DNA of 64,000 nt from an uncultured Phocaeicola sp. (GCA_944320135.1 CALUGI010000007.1:33776-97775); one strand, 5' to 3'. Positions 8,865 to 19,400 are shown, counted from the first letter of the stretch. Translations and numbers: made by a program. Notes: generated by a model from the sequence alone, not told the origin.

Positions 8865-10553
8865 TTATTTCAGGTAACTGAAGTCGGGCAGATAGCCTAA
8901 CCGGCGGATGAGCTGCGCTTCATAGAGCGATGAGGGCGTTACGGCTTTTCCGTAGCTCTGGTTCAGCTTCACCTGTCCGGAATTGAATTTGACTTCGGCT
9001 CCGTGGAATCCTACGATGACGGGAGGGAGGAACTTCCAGTCCCTGCTTTCGCTCCACCATATCCAGTCGGCGGCTTCATCGGGAAGCACGTTGGTCGCTT
9101 CGAAGTTCCAGAGCACAAGGTCATCCAAGTGGTTGGGCATCTGGTTGGTAGCTCCGCCCTGGTGCGACTGGAGGAATCCGCCCTTGCAGCGGTCGATGAG
9201 CGTGGCTCTCGGCTGGGTGGCGTGCGATTCGAAGTTTGTGTCGTTCCCCCATACGCAGTCCTTGATGACCGTGCCGATGGATTGCTTGCTCGTTCCCGTG
9301 GCGTGCCATTGCCCGGCGTTGGTTTCCTTGTCCGAATCCGCCTCGTCGGTGACATCGGCTATCAGCACGCGCGACGAGCCTGCCGCATGTACCGAGCAGT
9401 GCCCCCGGTTGCCCGTGATGCGGATGTCGTAGGCGGAGATGTCGGCGCAGGAGGTAAAGGTGGCGGCTTCGCTGACACTGATGAAATCCACACGGCGTAC
9501 CCATCCGTTGGCTATCTGCTGGAAGTTGAGCGGCTTGTAGGTGGAGTTCTCGTACCATTGGCTGTGTACGAAGTTCTTTCCCGTCTGCCCCTTGAAAGTG
9601 AGGTCTTCCACTCCCACGTTTTCGTAGCAGTCGTAATGGCAGATGGTCCATTTCCAGCGCGGGTCCACCTCATGCAGAATCGGTTCGAAGAAGGTGATTC
9701 GGTTGCCTTCCACCGATTTCACCTTGTGGAAGTCATGCACCTGCACACCTTCCGTAGTGAGGTTGGTCATCGAGGCCAGTGCCTGGTAGGGATGAAGTTC
9801 TTCGGCTATCAGTTCGGGCGAGTTGTCTTTCAGTTTCAGGCAGACACGGTCGTTCGGACTGATGCCGCTTGTGGTGCTTACCTCTACCGAGAAGCTCCCT
9901 TTCGGGGCACTTCCCGTCACTTCCGCCAATACGTTCGCAAATCCGTTCCAGTTCTTGATGTCGAACATCGCGCCCGCCCATTCCGCATTGGGAAGGGGAG
10001 GGAAAGGAGCCGCCATCGTGAGGGTGGTCTTGTCGCGTCCCGCTCCTTTCACGATGAAGTTTCCGGCGCGTATCTGCATCCTCATGTCGCCCTTTTCGTC
10101 TCCGGTGTCTCCGTCGGCATAGAGGATGAACTCCCCTTCGGGGAAGTAGACAACGGCGTTCGCCTGTCGGTTTCCCTCAGTCCCTATTTCCTTGAGTATC
10201 TTCAGGACAGCTTCACGGTCGGACTTTCCGTCATCGGGAACGGCTCCGTAGTCGGTAACGTCATAAACCTTATAGCCCAATGTCCACACGTCGGGCGGTT
10301 CTTTTTCCCCATGTTCATATCCGGCATACGAGAAGTCCGGCAGAAGGTTGTCCTTGTTCCCCTCCGCAAAGTCCGTCCATGCCTTGCAGTCTCCGGCCTC
10401 CGGCTCCGGTTCAGGCTCGGATTCCGGCTTTTCTTCCTCTGTTACAGGCGGACGGCCCGCCTCTTCCGTCGGTTCTTCGGAATGGCAGGCCGTCAGTGCC
10501 AATACACATAGCAGACAGAAGAAACTCTTTCCGCGTATGTCTGTCCGTTTCAT
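8865..10553 (-). CDS. DUF4955 beta-helix lipoprotein of the PUL
   Basis: A 562-residue lipoprotein starting MKRTDIRGKS with lipobox LALTAC. An acidic Pro/Glu linker (PESEPEPEPEAG) follows. The body begins with the VYDVTDYGAVPDDGKSD signature of pectate-lyase/rhamnogalacturonase-like right-handed beta-helices and ends with a DUF4955-type C-terminal region (about 420-560). Such proteins are usually surface enzymes or binding proteins that act on polysaccharides; the activity here is unknown. The frame is open upstream to 10622, but ATG 10553 gives the signal peptide and overlaps the upstream stop (ATGA), which indicates translational coupling. Last gene of the leftward susC operon. Confidence 0.78.
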   Translation of the reverse strand: MKRTDIRGKSFFCLLCVLALTACHSEEPTEEAGRPPVTEEEKPESEPEPEPEAGDCKAWTDFAEGNKDNLLPDFSYAGYEHGEKEPPDVWTLGYKVYDVTDYGAVPDDGKSDREAVLKILKEIGTEGNRQANAVVYFPEGEFILYADGDTGDEKGDMRMQIRAGNFIVKGAGRDKTTLTMAAPFPPLPNAEWAGAMFDIKNWNGFANVLAEVTGSAPKGSFSVEVSTTSGISPNDRVCLKLKDNSPELIAEELHPYQALASMTNLTTEGVQVHDFHKVKSVEGNRITFFEPILHEVDPRWKWTICHYDCYENVGVEDLTFKGQTGKNFVHSQWYENSTYKPLNFQQIANGWVRRVDFISVSEAATFTSCADISAYDIRITGNRGHCSVHAAGSSRVLIADVTDEADSDKETNAGQWHATGTSKQSIGTVIKDCVWGNDTNFESHATQPRATLIDRCKGGFLQSHQGGATNQMPNHLDDLVLWNFEATNVLPDEAADWIWWSESRDWKFLPPVIVGFHGAEVKFNSGQVKLNQSYGKAVTPSSLYEAQLIRRLGYLPDFSYLK

Positions 10554-11356
10554 TGCATGGTTACGGTTAGCGTGGAGACTTTGTTGGTTTCCAGTGTCAG
10601 GGCTTCCTTGGCGGTGTACCAATAAGGCGCGCCGTTGTCACCCTCGATGCAGAGATACTTCCCCTCCAGTTTCTGGGCGGGGATTACGGCGCGGAATGTT
10701 CCGTCTTCCGTTTTTGCCATCACGATTTCCGAAGCCTCCGCATCCGCTTTTAATGTTGCGGTCTGCTTGGTCAGGTCGACCGATGCTGTGGCCTTTGCTT
10801 TCAGTGTCGCCTTTTGAGCCGTAACTCCGTCGGGCAATGTGGCCTTCACTTCGAGCAATGCCAACGCATGGGTGAAGGCAAGGTCGACTTCCGTATTGTT
10901 CGCGTTCGCAGTTTCGTTTTTGGCAAGCAGCAGGTCGCTTCCGTTTATGCCGTTGGAGGCCTGGTCTGCGTTCACGGAAAAGTCGAACGTCGTGGTTTTG
11001 TTGCTTTCCGCATACGGATAATAGGCGTAGAAGTTCACCGGTGTTCCGTCGATGGGGAAGATGGCCGCTTCTTCCGCAGTCCATGCGTTTCCTTGGTACT
11101 GGTGTCTTAGATTTGTACCCTTGATGTCTTCGTTGTCCGACCGGTTGCAGATGAAGATGCCTATGCCGTCCCCTTCCGTGAACTCGGTCCTCCGGTCATT
11201 GGTTGTCGTGCGCGACTGCAGGATGGATGTTCTGAAAACAATCTCTTTCCCTTGCTCTTGCGGAAACAGGTCTGTGTCTATCCCGTCCTTTGCGCACGAG
11301 CCGAGAATGAGTGCCATTGCTGACACTATTCCCAATTGTATGAGGTTTGTATTCAT
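10550..11356 (-). CDS. Fimbrillin-family (Mfa-like) lipoprotein
   Basis: A 268-residue lipoprotein with lipobox LILGSC. Features of the fimbrillin/Mfa-like family are a first beta region with FTEGDGIGIFI, then VNFYAYYPY, DLLLAKN, and AFTHALALLEVKATL, followed by a C-terminal sandwich ending in LTVTMQ. In PULs such proteins occupy the position of surface glycan-binding proteins rather than pilus subunits; I infer that role from context. Its last codons overlap the DUF4955 start. A 14-bp hairpin separates it from the upstream gene, so it may be expressed below susCD. Confidence 0.75.
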   Translation of the reverse strand: MNTNLIQLGIVSAMALILGSCAKDGIDTDLFPQEQGKEIVFRTSILQSRTTTNDRRTEFTEGDGIGIFICNRSDNEDIKGTNLRHQYQGNAWTAEEAAIFPIDGTPVNFYAYYPYAESNKTTTFDFSVNADQASNGINGSDLLLAKNETANANNTEVDLAFTHALALLEVKATLPDGVTAQKATLKAKATASVDLTKQTATLKADAEASEIVMAKTEDGTFRAVIPAQKLEGKYLCIEGDNGAPYWYTAKEALTLETNKVSTLTVTMQ

Positions 11357-11377
11357 GGCAGATATTGGATTAATTTC

Positions 11378-11431
11378 CCCAACCTTTCCCGGAAGATAGT
11401 GCCGTGGCCTGTTTTTTCGGGAAAGGTTGGG
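11378..11431 (-). terminator. Intra-operon hairpin (possible attenuator)
   Basis: Perfect 14-bp arms (11378-11391 and 11418-11431, CCCAACCTTTCCCG and its complement) with a 26-nt loop, between the stop of the binding-module gene and the start of the Mfa-like gene. It lacks a T-run on the minus strand, so partial termination or an mRNA processing/stability role is more likely than full stop. Confidence 0.5.
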
Positions 11432-11441
11432 AGAGAATTGT

Positions 11442-12128
11442 TTATTTCTTCAATTCAAGTTTCACGTCGTCAAGAACGAACTTCGTAAATTCGTTGTTCG
11501 GCGAGAAGAGGATGAAGAAACTGTCCAGCAGTGCATCGGATGTTTCTCCGAATTCACCGTTTCCTTCCGGGTACGGATAAGGAGCCTTTACTTTCTTCGA
11601 GAAGTCGAAGTCGAGCACGTATTCCGTATAGTCCTTTTTCAGATTGATTTGCTTGTAGCCGGACGGAACTTCCGATTCGCTGCGGCGTGCCGCTGTGACG
11701 CATTCCTTTCCGTCATGGCTGATGATGATGACTTTCATGTTGTTGCCCGAAGTTCCTTTTGCCTTGAAGGACAGACGGTACACCTTGCGCTCCATGCTCT
11801 GGCCGCTGGTGCGGTAGCACAGATAAGTTCCGTACCAGCTTTTCTGCTGATAGAAGTCGCAACGGATAACGTTCCGGTTCAGCTTCTTGTCGAGCTCCAC
11901 TTTTGCGTCGCCTACTTCCAGTTCGGGTGCTACGCGGTAGAGCCATACGTTGTTTTCTTCCGGATTCTCCTTGTCGTTTGCCACTGCTTCCATGCTTCCG
12001 GCGGTGAGGCTGGATATGGCTTTGATGTCCACTTTATCCGCGTTGGTTTCAGTCGTTTCTGCATTTACGGTCAGGAAGGCGGCAGCCATCAGCGTTGCCA
12101 GACCTAATTTGAAATTCATTGTTTTCAT
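11442..12128 (-). CDS. Small secreted carbohydrate-binding-module-like protein
   Basis: A 228-residue protein with signal peptide (MKTMNFKLGLATLMAAAFLTVNA) and no lipobox. The mature part looks like a jelly-roll binding module of the CBM4/9 type: RCDFYQQKSWYGTYLCYR, YRLSFKAKGTSGNNMKVIII, YVLDFDFSKKV and KFVLDDVKLELKK. The C-terminal 160 residues of the upstream protein (12161-13690) have the same layout and ending, so the pair are paralogues. No catalytic residues can be named. Likely a free or complex-associated glycan-binding protein of this PUL. The stop is followed by the hairpin at 11378-11431. Confidence 0.7.
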   Translation of the reverse strand: MKTMNFKLGLATLMAAAFLTVNAETTETNADKVDIKAISSLTAGSMEAVANDKENPEENNVWLYRVAPELEVGDAKVELDKKLNRNVIRCDFYQQKSWYGTYLCYRTSGQSMERKVYRLSFKAKGTSGNNMKVIIISHDGKECVTAARRSESEVPSGYKQINLKKDYTEYVLDFDFSKKVKAPYPYPEGNGEFGETSDALLDSFFILFSPNNEFTKFVLDDVKLELKK

Positions 12129-12160
12129 AATCGTTTGTTTTTAATTGGTTAGTGATATGG

Positions 12161-13690
12161 TTAGTTTTCTTTCTTCAGTTCGAGAGATATGTCTTTGAGG
12201 TAGAAGTCTACATCGTTTGTCCACGGGGAGAATTGGATGAACAGGTTCTCTAAAACTTCATCGCTTGTGTCACTGTAACTCGTGTCAGTGTTATAAATGG
12301 TAGTGACTTGTTTTGAGAAGTCGTATTCGATTTTGTAGTCCGTGTAATCATCTGTGAGTTTCACGTCGTGAGCGCCGTTGCATTTGTCTCCCGGTTCTCC
12401 TGTAAGGATGATTTTTTTGTCTTCACGGAATATGAAAACTTTGACTTGCTTGCCGGTGTTGCCTTTCATCTTGAATTTGAGAATGTATTTTTGAGCTTGC
12501 GGCTTTGCAAGCCGGTACGCAACAAATGTTTTATACCATGTATTGTTGTCGTTTACTTTGCAATGCAATACATGCGAACCGGTGCTTTCATCTTGTTCTA
12601 TTGTTGTAATGCCTGGCGTAGCGATTGACTTATTGACAAAGAATATCCAGTCTCCTATGTTGTGTTGCCAAGGTTTGTCATTGGTGTTTTCAATTTCCAT
12701 GTCTCCTAAAGGCAGATCATCAATAGTCCTTTCAATCCAATTCTCTTTCAGGCTTCCGTTTGCAGCATTTCCGTCTTCCCAATTGCCTATCGGTTCCTCG
12801 GTCATCACGAAATCAATGCCTTCTATCGTAACGGTTGCCGTGCAGGTGTAGCGCGTGGCCTGTTTCAGTTCCGTCAGGTCGTCCGTCAGATTGTATGTGT
12901 GCTCGCGTCCCATACTGGGGAGTTTCACTACAATCTGACATCCTTCTACGGATGCAACGGGAATCGCCTGCACCGTGTCGCTCTTGATTTCAGTCAGACT
13001 TGCGGCTTCTCCGGCTTTCATGGCGATGTCCTTCTGCGCATTCAGATTTTCGAACTGTCCGTTCACAAGGTTGAAGTCGGCTTTGGTGTACATCCCTTTC
13101 ACGGTTGCGCTGAAATCCGCCAAGTATTCGGCCGTCACGCCGTCTCCTTTAAGTTTGAGCACGATTTGCGACAAAGCCGGGCGCAGTTCCATTGAAACCT
13201 CGCCGCTGTTTTTGTCTAATCCTTTCAGGTTCGATGCGTAGAGCAGGTTGAAAGGAGACGATGTGCTTTCCTGATTTGATACGTCGACTGCTATCTTGTT
13301 GTCGGTCAGCGTTTCATTGTACGGATAGTAGGCGGTGATGTTCGTCTTGCTTCCGTCTTCCGGATAGTAGATGACGGTTCCGGTTTCTGCCGGCGGCGCG
13401 AAGTATCCGATGGGGGAGGGTACGGATTCATACGGCATGTTCTCGTATGAGCCGATGATGCCGTCGCCGCTTTCCGTGGTCATGAACACTCCGACTTTCT
13501 TTCCTTCGCTTTGCCATTCGCTCCCTTTGTCTTGCGGGTCGAACGTGAAAGTCTTTCCTTTCAGCACAAGCGGAGTTTCGTTTGTGCCCGGATCGGTTCC
13601 TGCCGTATTGTCGTCGTCATTGTCGCATCCGTAGAGCAGGGGTGACAATGCTGACACGAACAGGGCTGTGTAGAATAATTTGTTTTTCAT
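12161..13690 (-). CDS. Fimbrillin-like lipoprotein with C-terminal CBM-like module
   Basis: A 509-residue lipoprotein with lipobox LLYGC. The N-terminal part (about 45-300) is fimbrillin/Mfa-like: KVGVFMTTESG, ITAYYPYNE, NLLYASNLKG, and LRPALSQIVLKLKG. The C-terminal part (about 345-509) repeats the jelly-roll module of the next gene: CKVNDNNTWYKTFVAYR, YILKFKMKGNTGKQVKVFIF, YKIEYDFSKQV and FYLKDISLELKKEN. The likely role is a surface glycan-binding protein next to SusCD. The gap to DUF5017 is 13 nt and to the next gene 32 nt. Confidence 0.75.
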   Translation of the reverse strand: MKNKLFYTALFVSALSPLLYGCDNDDDNTAGTDPGTNETPLVLKGKTFTFDPQDKGSEWQSEGKKVGVFMTTESGDGIIGSYENMPYESVPSPIGYFAPPAETGTVIYYPEDGSKTNITAYYPYNETLTDNKIAVDVSNQESTSSPFNLLYASNLKGLDKNSGEVSMELRPALSQIVLKLKGDGVTAEYLADFSATVKGMYTKADFNLVNGQFENLNAQKDIAMKAGEAASLTEIKSDTVQAIPVASVEGCQIVVKLPSMGREHTYNLTDDLTELKQATRYTCTATVTIEGIDFVMTEEPIGNWEDGNAANGSLKENWIERTIDDLPLGDMEIENTNDKPWQHNIGDWIFFVNKSIATPGITTIEQDESTGSHVLHCKVNDNNTWYKTFVAYRLAKPQAQKYILKFKMKGNTGKQVKVFIFREDKKIILTGEPGDKCNGAHDVKLTDDYTDYKIEYDFSKQVTTIYNTDTSYSDTSDEVLENLFIQFSPWTNDVDFYLKDISLELKKEN

Positions 13691-13703
13691 GTTCCGTTGA
13701 TTT

Positions 13704-14693
13704 TTAATTGTTGGTTTCAGTAGTTGTTGCTTCTTCTTCCACTACGGTTATCGTGATTTCCCTTATCGCTTCCGCCATGTTCCATGCGTTGGCGTTGCGT
13801 GCAATGAACGTGGCCGTGTATTCTCCCGGCTCGGTGTAGGTGTGGGTGTAGCTCGTCAGTGCGGCGGAAAGGCTCTTGATGGATTCGCCTTCGTCGGCAC
13901 TCACTTTCGATGCGTTTATCGCCGAACTCACGGCCCAGACATGCGTGCCGTTGATGCCGTTTCTTCCTTGTATTTTTACGTTGGAGTCATCGCAGTTGGT
14001 GGTAAGGGGATATTTCGGGTCTGTCTTGTTGCCTTCGATGACTAAGAAGCCGAAACCGAAGTCGTTTTTGGGCGATGTCTTTTCCACCGTTTTTCCGTCG
14101 AGCGTGTAAGACAGTTTCGGAGAGAAGGTGACATCGGGGTGTCTCCATGAATTTGCAATCTCTTCCGATGTGAGCGGAGCCATGTTGTATTCAAGGGCGA
14201 GATAGAACGGCTTGTCCTTGTAGGCGGATATGTCGACGAGCACATCGTTTACTGAGCCGTTTTGATAGCCTTCGTCAGTGGATGTGATTACGGGCACTTT
14301 CAGCTGTCCGTCCAAATCCGTCCATGTGGCGGCGTTGATGCTTTCTTCGTCATACGACCCGTTGAAATCTTCTGAAACCAGCACTCTCAGTCCGTTTCTG
14401 TAGTTCTTGCGGGCGTATTGCAGCGTCAGGTTGTATCCTAATTTCAGGTCTTGCACTTCCGCCTGATAGCGGTTGCGGTTCGCATATTTCTTTCCGAACT
14501 CGCCGGAATAGAAGATAAGGTAGTCCGGGTCGCCCGAAAAGAGGAATGTCACCGGTTCTCCTGCCTTGACGGTTGTCGTCCCGTTTTCGATGCTGACATC
14601 GAAATTCAGTTCCTCGATGCTGTTGTTGTCGCACGATGCGAATGCGGTTGCGGCAAGCAGCATCGTTCCATATACTAATGTTTTGCTTTTCAT
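13704..14693 (-). CDS. DUF5017 surface lipoprotein, SusE position
   Basis: A 329-residue lipoprotein with lipobox TAFASC. After the Cys, NFDVSIENGTTTVKAGEPVTFLFSGDPDYLIFYSGE is an N-terminal Ig-like segment typical of DUF5017 proteins. The central part resembles jelly-roll binding modules, and a PKD/Ig-like end (TYTEPGEYTATFIARNANAWN) precedes an acidic Thr/Glu tail. It lies directly after susD with a 28-nt gap, the usual place of SusE/SGBP-type glycan-binding proteins. Confidence 0.8.
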   Translation of the reverse strand: MKSKTLVYGTMLLAATAFASCDNNSIEELNFDVSIENGTTTVKAGEPVTFLFSGDPDYLIFYSGEFGKKYANRNRYQAEVQDLKLGYNLTLQYARKNYRNGLRVLVSEDFNGSYDEESINAATWTDLDGQLKVPVITSTDEGYQNGSVNDVLVDISAYKDKPFYLALEYNMAPLTSEEIANSWRHPDVTFSPKLSYTLDGKTVEKTSPKNDFGFGFLVIEGNKTDPKYPLTTNCDDSNVKIQGRNGINGTHVWAVSSAINASKVSADEGESIKSLSAALTSYTHTYTEPGEYTATFIARNANAWNMAEAIREITITVVEEEATTTETNN

Positions 14694-14721
14694 ACGGTAA
14701 AGTGTTTAGGTTGTTTGTTGT

Positions 14722-16452
14722 TTACCATCCTTCGTTTTGTCCGCAAATCGGGTTGGTGTTCAGCTCGGCTTCCGGAATGGGGAAGTAGATATGCTTGTCC
14801 TCAAGCTGGATGCCCGGCTGCGCCTTGATGTTCGTGCCGGCATATTCTCCGCTCACTGCAACGGGGTAGCCTACCATGTCTTTGTCATACTTGCTTCCGT
14901 CGGCAACCGTGTTCTGGTCGGCAAGCATACGGATGCGCTTCATGAAGTAGTCTTTTCCCCAACGGCGGAGGTCCATCTTGCGGTTCCCCTCGTAACAGAG
15001 TTCGCGTGCGCGTTCGTCGCGTATGAACTCTCGGAACGTGTCGGAAGTGAAGTCTCCCAAGCTGACTTCGCTGGCCCCCGCACGTCTTCTTACTTCATTC
15101 ACTGCATCTATCGCTTCCTGCGTGGGTGCTCCTTCCACTTCGTTGGCGGCTTCGGCCAGCATCAGCAGCACATCAGAATAACGCATAATCGGGCAATTGA
15201 TGGAAGTGGAGTATTGGGTCACCGGACGCACCACTTCGTACTCCCTGCGCCATTTGGCCGCATCGCCTTCTTTTACACTCTCATCCAGCTCCTTGTCCGT
15301 CCTGTATTTTTTTGTCGCTTTTTCTTCATTCTCGCTGATGACTGTCCTGTTGAACGTGTAGGTGGAGAAGTTCCACCATTTGCGCTGGTCATCGTCTTCA
15401 TACATGCGGAACAGGATGCGCGAGCCGTTCCAGAACCCGTAGCAGAATCCGTTTTCCGGGTCCAGCCCCGAACCTTGCGTGATTCCGTTCGACAGTCCGA
15501 TGGAGGCTGATTCACGGGTGATGTTGAGGTCGTTGCTGTACATCTCGGCTTCGAACATGCTTTCTTTCCAGTTGTATTGGTCGGAGCACATGTCGATGAA
15601 CAATACCCTATAGCCGTTCGTGTTGTCTTCTTTCAGTACGCCGTTTTCAAACCGTTGGTACAGTTCTCCGGTGCGGGTTTGCACCAATTCGTGGAGTTCG
15701 CTGTCCCTTACCTTGCGTGCGTAAGTCAAGGCTTCGTTCCATTTGTCGGCATATACCGGATAGCCCGACATCCAGAGGTAAGCTCTGGCGAGCAGGGCTT
15801 GTGCGGTGGTCTGCGACATGTGTCCCGGTCCTCCCAGCTCGTCGGCGGGAAGGCATCCCTTTTCCGCTTCCTGCAAGTCGGCTATAATCTGGTTGTAGAT
15901 GTCAATTTGCGGACTCCGCGCCAGCTTTTGCGAGCTGAGGTCTGTGGTCGGGGTCAGTCGCAAGGGCACTTCTCCCCACAGGCTTACGAGGTTCATGTAG
16001 TAGAGCGCGCGCAGCCCCTTGGCTTCCGCCAGCAGACGCTGTTTGGTGCGCTCGTCATCACCGAACGCTTCGAGCGGCTTGTCCTTGATGGCATCGATGT
16101 ACGTGTTTGCCCTGTTGATGCCTTTGTAAAGCTCGGTCCATGTCTCGTCCAAAGTCTTGTCTACCGGAGTATAGTTGTTCAGGTAGACTTTTGTCATACC
16201 GATGCTGTACTGCTTGTTGTAGATCATTATGTCCGACCCTCCGTCGCAGTCCATGATGAGGTTTCCTCCGTAGAGTTTTGTGCTGCTCAACGGGTCGTAG
16301 ACTCCTGCCAGTCCCGCTTCGCAACTTTCAAGGTTGTTGTAGACGTTGCTTTCAGACAACTCGTCGAATGTATCCGTCTCAAGAAAGTCGCATGCGCTCA
16401 AGCTGACCGCCATGCCTATTATATATATTGACAGTTTTTTCATCTTCTTCAT
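14722..16452 (-). CDS. susD: SusD/RagB-family outer-membrane nutrient-binding lipoprotein
   Basis: A 576-residue lipoprotein (lipobox SLSAC) with the SusD layout: early FDELSESNVYNNLESCEAGLAGVYD, helical TPR-like segments (NRANTYIDAI, LLAEAKGLRALYYMNLVSLWGEVPL), and the C-terminal signature DERARELCYEGNRKMDLRRWG. SusD proteins cap the SusC barrel and deliver oligosaccharides. It starts 10 nt after susC stops. Two possible starts (MKKMKKLS or the internal MKKLS) differ by three residues. Function as glycan capture is well supported; ligand unknown. Confidence 0.95.
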   Translation of the reverse strand: MKKMKKLSIYIIGMAVSLSACDFLETDTFDELSESNVYNNLESCEAGLAGVYDPLSSTKLYGGNLIMDCDGGSDIMIYNKQYSIGMTKVYLNNYTPVDKTLDETWTELYKGINRANTYIDAIKDKPLEAFGDDERTKQRLLAEAKGLRALYYMNLVSLWGEVPLRLTPTTDLSSQKLARSPQIDIYNQIIADLQEAEKGCLPADELGGPGHMSQTTAQALLARAYLWMSGYPVYADKWNEALTYARKVRDSELHELVQTRTGELYQRFENGVLKEDNTNGYRVLFIDMCSDQYNWKESMFEAEMYSNDLNITRESASIGLSNGITQGSGLDPENGFCYGFWNGSRILFRMYEDDDQRKWWNFSTYTFNRTVISENEEKATKKYRTDKELDESVKEGDAAKWRREYEVVRPVTQYSTSINCPIMRYSDVLLMLAEAANEVEGAPTQEAIDAVNEVRRRAGASEVSLGDFTSDTFREFIRDERARELCYEGNRKMDLRRWGKDYFMKRIRMLADQNTVADGSKYDKDMVGYPVAVSGEYAGTNIKAQPGIQLEDKHIYFPIPEAELNTNPICGQNEGW

Positions 16453-16462
16453 TGTTGTTTGG

Positions 16463-19400
16463 TTACAGACTCATTTTTATTCCGAAAGTGTAAGTTGCCG
16501 ACCGAGGATAAGCGGAGTAGTCGAAGCCGCGCGTCATGGAAGAGTTGCGGGTGGACACTTCCGGATCATATCCTGAATATTTGGTCCATGTAATCAAGTC
16601 CTGTCCCGTGAAGTAGAGCCTCAAAGACTTGATGCCGCTATTTCTCAACCATTTTGCCGGGAAGTTATATCCCAACTGGATGGTTTTGAGGCGGAGCACG
16701 GAGGCGTCTTCCACTTCGCGGCTGGTATTGAATCCCACTTCATAGAATCCGCGTGTCGGTGCCCACAGGTAGTTCGTGTAGTTTCCGGGGGTGATGCTTC
16801 CATCCTCGTTCACGGTGCGCGGAGTCCAGTGGTTGGCGGCACTTGCCAGCTGGTTCGTGTGTCCGCTTTTTAGTTCTTCCAGCAGCTTGCGGTTGTAGTT
16901 GATCAGGTCGTTCCCGTAAGACCATTGGAAGAATACGCTCAAGTCGAATCCCCTGTATTCAAAGCGGTTGGTAAATCCTCCGATGTGTATCGGGAGTCCG
17001 TGCCCGATAATGGTACGGTCGTCCGTAGTAATCTTTCCGTCCCCGTTGATGTCTTTCAGTTTCGGGTCGCCGGGCTGGATTTCGCTCCTTTTCCGTCCGT
17101 TGTCGGGGATTCCATCTTTCAGCACGAAGTTGTTCGGGCTGACTTCGTTGAAGTCTTCGTATTGGTAAACCCCGTCATATACATATCCGTACATTTCCGA
17201 GAGCGGATGCCCTACCTTGGCGATGTACAGGTCCGGGATTTCCGGATACTGTATGCCGACTACGCGGCTGGTCTGGCCGTCGGACAGGGCGGTGATCTCA
17301 TTCTTGTTGAAGGAGATGTTGAACGAAGAAGTCCATTTCAGCTTTTTTCCTCCTCCTTTCAGGTTTACGGTGTTGATGGCGATTTCAAAACCTCTGTTGC
17401 GCACGCTTCCCACATTCTGCTGTACTTTGTCGAATCCGATGGACGGCGGAGTGTCGGCATACAGAAGCAGGTCTCTGGTATGTTTGTTGTACCAGTCGAT
17501 GACCGCCGTGATACGGTTGCCGAAGAAACCGATGTCAAGTCCGATGTCCGTCTGGTAGGTTGATTCCCATTTCAAATCCTTGTTTGCCATCTGGCGGACA
17601 TAGATTGCGGAACTCATGGAGTTGTTGAACGCATAGTTCTCGTTTCCCGCATAAAGCAGATGCGACGGATAAGCCTCTTGAGTGCGGTTGTTTCCCGTGA
17701 CTCCCCATCCGGCTCTCAGCTTCAGGTTGGAGAGCCATCTGCGTGTGGAACGCATGAATTTCTCTTCCGAGATTCTCCACGCTCCCGACATGGAAGGGAA
17801 GAACCCCCACTTGTTGTAGATAAGGCGTGACGAACCGTCCGCACGCACGGTACCGGTGAAAAGATAGCGTGACCTCCAGTCGTAGTTGAGACGGGCGAAG
17901 AAAGAAGTCATGTGGTGTTCGGTCTTGTCCGCGTAAATCTTGTTGGCGGTTCCCTGGTCGATTCCCCATAAGCCGAGTTCTTCCCAAGGAACGAGAACGG
18001 ATTGTCCGCCCAGACGCTGGTATTCGTTGCTGGACAAGGAGGCTCCGAGCATTCCGGTAATGTTGTGCTGCTTTACCTTTGTGCGGTAGGTCAATGTATA
18101 GTCATTGCCCCAGTTGTTGTATTCCCTGTAGTTGAAGTTTCCGTTCTGCTTGTTGGGCTGGTAGCGTTCGTCGCCCCAATAAGTTTCCGAGTTGTTGAAC
18201 GTTGTGCCTCTTTGCGTGCTTTGGCTGTACGAACCGGTAATCCGGAGTTCCAGTTTCGGCGTAATCTTCCAGGTGAGGTAGGCATTCAGGTTCAGCTGGC
18301 GGTTCAGATTCCGGCTGTCCTCGTTTTGCACGGTCTTTACCGGATTGTAGCGGTAGTCCGTCGCGCTGTTGATTGCCGGGTCGAACGGCTGGTTCAGTAT
18401 GTCTTCGTCCAGTTTGTATGCAAGCGGACGGTAAGCCAGAATTGAATAGAACAGGTAGTGGCTTGAAGTCCATCCTCCGTGGCTTTCCGACGGGTTGGCA
18501 CCTTGAGTCTTGTTGTTGGCATAGTTCACGGTAAAGCCGACTTTCACGTTTTGTGAGATGTCCTGGTCCAATGTCAGTCGTGTCCTGAAGCTGTTGTAGG
18601 ATGAGCCGGTCAGCGTTCCTTTCTGGTAGAAATAGGATGCGCTGGCACTGTACTTGGTGTGTTGCGTACCTCCGCTGAGCGATACGTGGTGGTTGGTGTA
18701 GGGTGCGCCGTCAAGGACTATGTCCTGCCAGTTGTACGCCTCGCGGTTCCGGTAGTCTTCAAGTGTCTGATAGCGGCCCAGATTCTTGTCATAGCTCAGA
18801 TAAGTCCGGTCAAGGTATTGGTCGGTATAGTGGTTCAGCTCGGTCTGGAGTTTGACAAAGTTATAGGCATCCATCATCTTGAGGAACTGAGGTTCCGTCT
18901 GCCAGGTGATATATCCGTCATAAGTGACGGTAGGAGGCGCTTCCTTACCTCTTTTTGTATTGATGATGATGACACCGTTGGCACCTCTGGCTCCGTAGAT
19001 GGCGGTGGCGGACGCATCCTTCAGTACGTCAATTGACTCGATGTCGTTCGGGTTGTAGGCTGCCAGATCGGGGTCTTCCATCGGGAAACCGTCGATGACA
19101 TAAAGCGGAGAACCGTCGGACGAATCCGAAATCGTGTTGCTGCCTCGGATGACAATGTTCGATGTGGCTCCGGGGCGCGCGTCGGTCGCCACGACCTGCA
19201 CGCCTGCCACCCGTCCGGCGAGAGCCTGGTCAATGGATGTGACAGGTGCCTTGGTCAGGTCTTCCATGTCCACGTTGCTGACAGAACCGGTAAGGTCGCT
19301 TTTCTTGACGGAACCGTAACCGATGGCGACTACTTCGTCCAGTATAACCGCGTCTTCTTTCAGCGTTACATTGATTCTTGTCTTATTGCCTATCGTAACT

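Noticed and set aside
9003-10511. 502-codon open frame antisense to the DUF4955 gene
   Set aside because: Shadow frame with Val/Arg/His-rich composition and no family features; the opposite strand has a complete lipoprotein.
14737-16431. Long plus-strand open frames opposite susD
   Set aside because: No motifs and antisense to a convincing SusD protein.
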